Positions 20,301 to 25,605 of a stretch of DNA of 25,605 bases are shown piece after piece. The notes under the pieces were generated by a model that did not search any database, was not told where the DNA came from, and was given only the letters and a program-made list of their open reading frames with translations. The stretch lies in IMG/VR virus record IMGVR_UViG_3300048554_000375, positions 1-25,605 of that record, one strand, 5' to 3'. The number at the start of each line of letters is the position of its first letter. Position 1 is the stretch's first letter. The stretch comes from a virus. The translations under genes were made by a program, and so were the position numbers.

Positions 20301-23300
20301 ATGCCTGACCGACTTCGTTACCTCTTCGCTTGAGTAGGAAATCAATATTCTTCTGTAGCTTATCAAGGGATACTGTATCCAGTATTACATTCCCATCTTT
20401 GGTAATGGTTATTCCGTAAACCAAACTATCCCGATATCCGCCTTTTAAACTCTTGTACTTCCTACCGCCTTTACCGGTGGCCGCATAGTAGAATAAGAGC
20501 ATTTGATTTCCAATACCCTCCCTACCCGCCTTGCTGGCTTCCCGAAGAAAGTTTATCTGCGATGGATTATATCGATTGGTCCTTGAGAGTTCATCAATTA
20601 TCGAATCGTCAATAAACTTGCCTGAGCCTGTGAGTTTTCCGTCTGCGGTTTCAGATAAAGTAACATGACCCTCGGGCAGATCATTTTCTCGGGCTTCGAT
20701 TGAATCGATTAAATCTCTTGCGAGTGCCTGGTTTGCCTGTCTTGTTTCGGAAGGAGAAAATACTTCGGGCTTTTTGGTGATCGGATTAATTTTTATATTC
20801 CCATCTTTATCCGTCTTAAAGTGTCCGCCGTTATTAAATACCTGTAGACTCTCAATCGGGTCGCTTGGGGAAACGATAACAGTATCCAGTTCGTCATCCG
20901 TTGTTACCGGTCTTTGTTCCCTAATCTCCGTCTCCGATAGTCCAATAGTATCATCCTCGTACCGCTTGACCAGGTTGTCTAATTCTTTGGACGATTTGAA
21001 AGGTTTGCCGAGTATGCCGGTCCCTTTGACAAGAGATCCGTCTGCATTGGTTGCCATACCGAGCGAATGCATTGCTTTACGCATAAATCCTCCGCCCGTA
21101 ATCCTATCGCCTAGGCTTTCAATTATTTTTTGAGTGCCTTTATAAATGGAAGACTGCCCTACCCGCTTACTCGTTTTACCGGTTATCATTCTATCTGCCA
21201 CAATCTCGGCAAATAGTTCCCGGGCAAACTGCTCAGGAGTTTCATATGCCTGTCTCGCTTTTTCAGAAACATTTGAATTGGCAAGTTTATCGATGTAAGT
21301 TTTTTGAAGCTCTCGGAATTCGTCATTTAATTCGTAGTGCTTCATGCCATTCTCATCGGTTGTAATCTTTGGCTTACCGGTAGATTTATCTATCTGTGTA
21401 AACACTCCGACTTTCCCTTTTTCAGGATTCCCGAGTAATTCCTCTAAGATGTTTGGGAGCAATCCATGCCTTTCAACATGGTGGCCGATTTCATGGGATA
21501 AAATGGTACTCCAAGGATTATTCTTGTCTGAATTTATTTCGATTACACTGTCAGAACCATCGACATAATGCGCACCCATTGGCCCGTCCTTACCCATCGA
21601 TTTAACTTTTATAACTGCATCCGGATAGAACTGAGAAAATGTAGATACCGCAACTTGCTGATCTTTTGCCAGCTTTTCAAAGTCCGCCCTTTCTCTTTGG
21701 CCTAAAGATTGCTTGTGGTATTCCACATCTCCCAACTGCTTGGCAATTAAATCAGATTTATTTGCGTACCTTAAAAGAGATCCGTATCCAAGACCAGCGG
21801 CAATAAATGGACTTGATGCCCCAATAGCCGCCGCCGCTCCCTCTCCTCCACCAATCATGTAACCAAATGTACCAGGCAATGCCGCCCCACCGACAGCCGC
21901 CTTTGCGACATTGGCGGTTCCTGTGGCTACCCTTCCGAGTCCCGTTCGATCAATCGTCCTAGCGGCATTGCGAACGAGGCTAGGCAGTTCCCTTGCCTGT
22001 GAAAGGAGTGGTTTTAATTGTGAAGCCGCATCGCCGAGAAGTAAATTATCAGTTCTATCGACAATAACCTCGGCAAGTTTTGGATTGTCTGCCGGCAATG
22101 CACCAATTCTTTTAAAGAACGGCATTGAGGTTTCTGCCATTGTTAACTGCTTCCCGAGGATTGCAGAACTTCTTCCCATTGAGGCTATAGCCCTTGGGCC
22201 TAAGTAGGCCGCCAGTGCGTTTATACCACTACCCGTCAAACTCGCCTCCCCATCTGTCATATCAGTAGCTAAACCGACTGACCCAAAAATAACTGTTTTA
22301 GCGGCGGTTTCACTTAGACCGGATTTCATTAGAAAAGTGGTAGCCTCTTCGATCCCCGCTCTTCGGATAAACTCGGTTACATTCCCGACATATTCTCCAG
22401 CCCTACCCATGCCTTGCATTGCCTTACCAACAACTTGATTGGTCATTCCGGCTTTTGCTTTTTGCTTGGTATATGGATTTAGTTTCTCGAGGATGTCGTT
22501 TACTTCCTTAGTCGCTCCTTGAAGGGCATCGTCTGCGGTTTTAACTAAATTTTTGGGTGCATCTGCCGCTAAACGATTTAATTGATTACTGTACAGAAAT
22601 TGCTTTGACTGTGCTTTCTGTAAATCTTGTGCAAGTTTCTTGGCGGTCCCCCGGCGGAGTAGATTAGTGGTTGATCGCAATCCGGTAGTAGTTGCCATTG
22701 CTACGGGATTTTCTAATTGGACAAATAATGAGGCCGCAAGTGCTTGCTTCTTATCCGGTTCAACCCGACCCATTTTAAGGTCGTTATACATATCAATATC
22801 GCCAAACTTTTCGGCCATGATTGATGCCCCATCATCGATAAATGACTGAGTTGCCATCATGTCCCCAATAAATTCAATCGATGCATCGATGTCCTCATCC
22901 CCCTCGCCTACCATTTTTGAAAAAGCCATTTTACCAGCATCTCCGATGGATTTATATCCGCCATAAACTTCAGCCACCGTTTGATATGCAGTAGCTTTTC
23001 GAGATTTACCTTTAGGCACTTTTACGCCAAGTTTCATTCTCATTTCTGCTGGCATACCTTCAATTGCATCCCTTTGGAAATTGTCAAAAGGCTGATCAAC
23101 AATTGAACCTAATCCCTCGAAAACTTCCCCGGCGGCTTGTTTAAATGCATCATATAAACCGGTATCAGAATCCTGGTCGAAGTATCCATTTTTATAAGCG
23201 GCTCGGGCGAGATCTTTATTTCCGGCCTTATATGCCTTTATCATTTGATCGGGTGGAACTACTTGTTTTAAAATCTCAAATGTGGATTTTTCGTTGGGTG

Positions 23301-23364
23301 CTTCGTCCCCTTCGACTAAAAAGTCTACTCCAAGGGATTTGCTCTGTATTCTATACTGTCCCAT
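17389..23364 (-). CDS. Giant internal virion protein with zinc metallopeptidase motif
   Basis: The 1991-residue protein is the last of three virion genes and has the position of the T7 gp16 ejection protein. Its early part (about 1-540) is helical with small-residue-rich segments near 485-530 (AAVGGAALPGTFGYMIGGG), possibly membrane-active. HEIGHH at 624-629 (ILSHEIGHHVERHG) is a zinc peptidase HExxH motif, with a likely third ligand in FARELFAEIVADR (713-725). A middle alpha/beta region follows (910-1130). The short motif FMP with Ser/Thr and an acidic residue occurs at 1142, 1241 and 1947, plus RFMAP at 1974; these could be cleavage sites. The C-terminus is a basic coiled coil (1880-1940). 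No lysozyme motif was found. It resembles the polyvalent proteins that phages inject with their DNA. Confidence 0.8.
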   Translation of the reverse strand: MGQYRIQSKSLGVDFLVEGDEAPNEKSTFEILKQVVPPDQMIKAYKAGNKDLARAAYKNGYFDQDSDTGLYDAFKQAAGEVFEGLGSIVDQPFDNFQRDAIEGMPAEMRMKLGVKVPKGKSRKATAYQTVAEVYGGYKSIGDAGKMAFSKMVGEGDEDIDASIEFIGDMMATQSFIDDGASIMAEKFGDIDMYNDLKMGRVEPDKKQALAASLFVQLENPVAMATTTGLRSTTNLLRRGTAKKLAQDLQKAQSKQFLYSNQLNRLAADAPKNLVKTADDALQGATKEVNDILEKLNPYTKQKAKAGMTNQVVGKAMQGMGRAGEYVGNVTEFIRRAGIEEATTFLMKSGLSETAAKTVIFGSVGLATDMTDGEASLTGSGINALAAYLGPRAIASMGRSSAILGKQLTMAETSMPFFKRIGALPADNPKLAEVIVDRTDNLLLGDAASQLKPLLSQARELPSLVRNAARTIDRTGLGRVATGTANVAKAAVGGAALPGTFGYMIGGGEGAAAAIGASSPFIAAGLGYGSLLRYANKSDLIAKQLGDVEYHKQSLGQRERADFEKLAKDQQVAVSTFSQFYPDAVIKVKSMGKDGPMGAHYVDGSDSVIEINSDKNNPWSTILSHEIGHHVERHGLLPNILEELLGNPEKGKVGVFTQIDKSTGKPKITTDENGMKHYELNDEFRELQKTYIDKLANSNVSEKARQAYETPEQFARELFAEIVADRMITGKTSKRVGQSSIYKGTQKIIESLGDRITGGGFMRKAMHSLGMATNADGSLVKGTGILGKPFKSSKELDNLVKRYEDDTIGLSETEIREQRPVTTDDELDTVIVSPSDPIESLQVFNNGGHFKTDKDGNIKINPITKKPEVFSPSETRQANQALARDLIDSIEARENDLPEGHVTLSETADGKLTGSGKFIDDSIIDELSRTNRYNPSQINFLREASKAGREGIGNQMLLFYYAATGKGGRKYKSLKGGYRDSLVYGITITKDGNVILDTVSLDKLQKNIDFLLKRRGNEVGQAFGGSDPAVIRKNFESMFEKYLDNHAKGILNGDQNPQSGITNKQRDLLNAAFGPVSKAQIADNPTLSNLGERKANTLGTYRSRRLDRIGTMNPTGNTRNVVIDRIRRNLMPGSVRSEGQRSFMPTETFEGSPGSYFRPKSSRDTSAQVRTFKSPVYLKDGSRLSGVADNPEQNPFYGFDKSGQEFSQRREYVNPQDITKSRDSDRTANQIRNELESGQKLFMPSDNTYARPLEEILERIPAQERFIGNKPAGMPVTRPNGKPFLELDLDQKIGNLGVKQSDIDRIMQESFDESGPAANRAFEDMQSKGINMVPPNEAHWKSVEGRTLRDRFWYEISSEAMSISFPEHLGKEGEIVKDMTAATSPLADPNYNSELMISIMSEFERGDPSVTPAVVQKSVADVFSGDFGKQEARKVGSFGQTFKFIAGDIDSPPLPTNDRQVAASFDIPDEAFGQYPVLYEVVARFYNKLRDHINQQRPNDPNGPFQSYQLQAPSWVQTRAESKMKRSKSMTEEEIFEGDAYANAFRKAAQKLRDAGIKVGKDSKTGLPIFTKDVLRDPRVVEILSPLAVKFRESKFGTMEIVTLLHENGKKFAELYDKSLETGESLNIKAADDMVRVSMKLLTNRRKKDKKTGKKIDKPSLLTELAQAITQTNKEITRLELGKGTFEGAMSQNIRIPMDSMPKELHEVYLAMLGEPFLQAAQAASLFKISDTPTPDTFSVFIKGASIDNPNLKTFAEHLSSIGHEANLSQRPNGLVIDVNPMFLEDFSTKPIDPSNLNNLITESFGNYDATIYGREYDSTYIERADYKNVINNFKNRKKNEYIKRIREATGLKAKIAGDFLKGAESKDYQALTQGKRKRVDRIRAEYDKFIRELKSAQSGLRQAAKQLEENTGELNAKLEKRLDRSEKKRAKQDERLAKQNVDWMTSFMPSDSKAPTRQPANRITRQAPAMPGNRFMAPAASAGAKLSERFR

Positions 23365-24773
23365 TATTGGCCTGGTTGGTAACCTCCAACTGAAAGATCC
23401 CCAATTTTGTAATTACCTTGGGTCGATGTTTTTATGCCCCCGGTATCGGGAGATTGAGATTCAACTGTTTCAAATGATGGACCGTTGTAGCCCTTCATCG
23501 TCCCATTGTCTTTAAAATATGCAAAAGATTGATTTCTCGCTTTTGCTCGATCTTTTATCTCCTTGAGTAATGCCCTGACTCTTTTAGCATTTTCTACATC
23601 GCCTAATTTATCATTATAACCTCGGGCCATAAACATTTCGCCTTCTTTTTGAGCAAACTGCGCCCCGAGTGTTTCTCGTAGGTTTTCTTGGATTACACTT
23701 TCGACTGCTTCTTTCGTGCTTAAACCTTTTGAATTAAAAAGAGCTTTCAGACTCTCGGGCAAACTACCTTTTATCCAGCCAGTCAAATCCCCGTCTTTTT
23801 CTAACTCGGCTATGGAATCTTCTAGCTTTTTAATTTTACTATTTACTGCGGCTTGGCCACCCATGTTTACAAATTCCGAGTATTCTTTCCCAACTAGTTT
23901 ATCTATTTCTACTTCTCCAGGGTTAAGAAGTGGTTTTTCAAGCTCTCTCAAGGCTTTTAGCTCTGTTGGCGAATAAGCCGCCTTCTGCTCGGCCATTGCT
24001 TGCTGTTGGATTCGATTTAATGCTAAGTCTGCCGCTGGTTGCGATATTTCTCCATTATCAGCCATATCAATAATACGGCCAGCTTGACCTTGGAAAGATT
24101 CGGGCAACTGCTGTTCTATTGGAGCTTTACCAACATTAAACATTTCAAAGTTTGGCTTGTCTGTAGCGAAGGATGCCATAAGAGGTGGCCTTGCTCCCAT
24201 TGGTTCAGATAATTCCTTTGCTTCAAATTCAGGTGTACCAGGTATTTGATCGGGTCTAAACTCTTCTAGTAAATTTGAAAACTCAGGGGTTTCAGTTTGA
24301 GGCCGAGTTCGCATAAACTGATTGGCCTCACTCATTATTTCCTCATCCTCTCGAATCTTATCCTGTTGAGTCCTGAATAATTCCTCTTTCATATCCATCT
24401 CACGATTCTTTTGGAATGCTTGATCGGAAGATTGTTTTTGTTGGGCGGCTAATTTTTGGGCTTCCATTTGAAGGCGGTTGCCTTCCATTTGCATTTGAGC
24501 CTCGGTTGCCTTTTTCCGCTGATACTCTTTTTGCAGAAATGGATTCTTTGCGATTGCTTTGGCATCTTTTTCGGAGACTCCCTGGTTCATCAGATAGCCC
24601 GTCATTTCTTCTGCCCGTGCTTTTTTCTCCTGTCCCTCAATGAATCCTTTGGCTACCTGGTTAAGAGCATTGCCGAATGCCATATTAGCATTCGCATTCG
24701 CCTGTCCCGCCCTTTCATAGGCGGAGGTGTCGATTCGCATTAAGCCCGCTTGAACTGTATCTCCTATTGCCAT
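23364..24773 (-). CDS. Internal virion protein, coiled-coil rich
   Basis: The 469-residue protein starts MAIGDTVQAGLMRIDTSAYE and has a long Gln/Lys/Glu/Met-rich helical stretch (residues about 45-155, e.g. QMEGNRLQMEAQKLAAQQKQ). A second helical part follows (SKIKKLEDSIAELEKDGDL) and then a Gly-rich end (GDLSVGGYQPGQ). It lies where T7 gp15 lies. It probably forms part of the ejected core. GAGG lies 8 bases before the ATG, inside the end of the preceding gene. Its stop overlaps the giant gene's ATG by one base (TAATG). Assignment rests on order and composition. Confidence 0.65.
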   Translation of the reverse strand: MAIGDTVQAGLMRIDTSAYERAGQANANANMAFGNALNQVAKGFIEGQEKKARAEEMTGYLMNQGVSEKDAKAIAKNPFLQKEYQRKKATEAQMQMEGNRLQMEAQKLAAQQKQSSDQAFQKNREMDMKEELFRTQQDKIREDEEIMSEANQFMRTRPQTETPEFSNLLEEFRPDQIPGTPEFEAKELSEPMGARPPLMASFATDKPNFEMFNVGKAPIEQQLPESFQGQAGRIIDMADNGEISQPAADLALNRIQQQAMAEQKAAYSPTELKALRELEKPLLNPGEVEIDKLVGKEYSEFVNMGGQAAVNSKIKKLEDSIAELEKDGDLTGWIKGSLPESLKALFNSKGLSTKEAVESVIQENLRETLGAQFAQKEGEMFMARGYNDKLGDVENAKRVRALLKEIKDRAKARNQSFAYFKDNGTMKGYNGPSFETVESQSPDTGGIKTSTQGNYKIGDLSVGGYQPGQ

Positions 24774-24777
24774 AATT

Positions 24778-25605
24778 TTATCCTCTACCTAGCCAACCAC
24801 CAGCGGCTGAACCAATTGCTCCAAATAATCCCTGTGCCATTCCACTAGCCGCATTTTCTCGGGCGGCATAGTTCGCCGCATCGTAATTTGCTTTATTTGC
24901 GTATGCTTGCATACCAATATTAACACCAGCATCGGGATTAATCCGAGTGGCAGATTCCTGTGGCAATCCAAACAATGCGGACCTTTCCCCAAATCCTTGG
25001 GCCGTATAATTCTGTCCGCCTCGAAGCATAGCCAGTGGATCGACTGCTGTCTGCCTATTTAATCCAGCGGCATAAGATCCGAGGGTTTGTGCTTGTTGGC
25101 GATTTTGCCCAATAATATCTCTTAAATAATCTTCTCGGCTCATGGCTTCAGCGGCAATGCCCGCATTATCCATTCCCCTACCCCGTGCGACTAATCCTTC
25201 ACGAGCGGACTGAGTAGCTCGCCTTCTCATTTCGGGCGATAGGTCAGTCATTTGTGCCTCATTGAAAGCCTGTTCCGCAAGCTGATTAGCTTGGTTTGTA
25301 CGAGCTTGCATAAGGGGATCGGATGCACGATAGGCTTGGTTCATGTCTGCCCCAAATCGACCTAGCATACTGATATCCGATCCAGCCTGTCTTTCCGCCA
25401 TCCTCGCTCCGAAATCCTGTGACCGCATGGCATTTGATTCTGCCAGGCTTGCCATCGGATCGGCGGCCCGCTTGGCAAGTCCCATCTGTAAATCCTGATA
25501 TTGAGGATCGTATTGCTGGCGAACTCCTAAAAGCTGATCTTGAAGTCCCGAGTCGGCCATTGATCCGACATAATCTCGGGCAGATTTTCCGACATTAAAT
25601 TCGGG
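24778..25605 (-). CDS. Internal virion protein, T7 gp14-like (N-terminus beyond right edge)
   Basis: The frame is open from the right edge to a stop at 24778. The first ATG is at 25560, but the 15 codons before it (PEFNVGKSARDYVGS) read as protein with no stop, and that ATG has only a weak ribosome site, so the gene probably begins outside the window. The visible part has DSGLQDQLLGVRQQYDPQYQ, a long Ala/Arg/Gln/Met helical body (e.g. PEMRRRATQSAREGLVARG), and a Gly/Ala-rich hydrophobic end (GLFGAIGSAAGGWLGRG) that could insert in a membrane. Small ejection proteins of podoviruses share this layout. It precedes the coiled-coil core protein by 4 bases. Confidence 0.65.
   Translation of the reverse strand, partial: PEFNVGKSARDYVGSMADSGLQDQLLGVRQQYDPQYQDLQMGLAKRAADPMASLAESNAMRSQDFGARMAERQAGSDISMLGRFGADMNQAYRASDPLMQARTNQANQLAEQAFNEAQMTDLSPEMRRRATQSAREGLVARGRGMDNAGIAAEAMSREDYLRDIIGQNRQQAQTLGSYAAGLNRQTAVDPLAMLRGGQNYTAQGFGERSALFGLPQESATRINPDAGVNIGMQAYANKANYDAANYAARENAASGMAQGLFGAIGSAAGGWLGRG

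Noticed and set aside
1-25605. tRNA genes, CRISPR arrays, insertion sequences or an integrase
   Set aside because: None could be found by eye. Temperate lifestyle is therefore not supported within this window, despite the Leu762-type polymerase and the excisionase-like fold of one small protein.

Overview
The window is a stretch of a tailed double-stranded DNA phage genome. It looks like an uncultivated podovirus-like phage with a T7-like gene layout. Head and packaging genes (large terminase, portal, scaffold), a compact replication operon (AEP-type primase, RepA-like helicase, family A DNA polymerase, exonuclease, RuvC-like resolvase, SSB-like protein, dNMP kinase) and a block of large internal virion proteins are all present. 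No tRNA, rRNA, integrase, CRISPR array or insertion sequence was seen. No phage RNA polymerase is visible, and the host cannot be named from the sequence. Both window ends cut a gene in the same transcription direction, so the genome may be circular or circularly permuted, with major capsid and tail genes outside the window.

Nearly everything is on the minus strand; the one exception is an HTH gene at 6889-7398. In transcription order (right to left): (i) 25605-17389 holds three virion proteins, ending in a 1991-residue protein with a zinc metallopeptidase motif. (ii) 17388-16601 holds an orphan small gene and a regulatory segment with a sigma70-like promoter and several inverted repeats. (iii) 16600-8027 is a tightly packed replication operon of about 20 genes, mostly joined by 1-4 base stop/start overlaps, including several tiny genes of 21 to 55 residues. 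(iv) 8026-7399 is a largely gene-free segment between converging transcription units, rich in inverted repeats and possibly encoding a structured RNA on the plus strand. (v) 7398-6561 holds the plus-strand HTH gene (candidate small terminase) and a divergent control region with three inverted repeats and a G7AG6 tract. (vi) 6560-1 holds large terminase, two HTH proteins, portal, three small very basic proteins, two small unknown proteins, a free-standing PD-(D/E)XK nuclease and the acidic scaffold.

How the genes fit together: an orphan DnaA domain IV protein may recognise an origin or host DnaA boxes. The primase, helicase, Leu762-type polymerase and SSB copy the genome, the dNMP kinase feeds nucleotides, and the exonuclease and RuvC-like enzyme process recombination or packaging intermediates. 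Two small proteins resembling sigma factor region 4, one in the early and one in the late cluster, suggest that host RNA polymerase is redirected rather than replaced. The least explained elements are the structured segment at 7538-8026, the hydrophobic micro-genes inside the replication operon, and the giant metallopeptidase-bearing virion protein.
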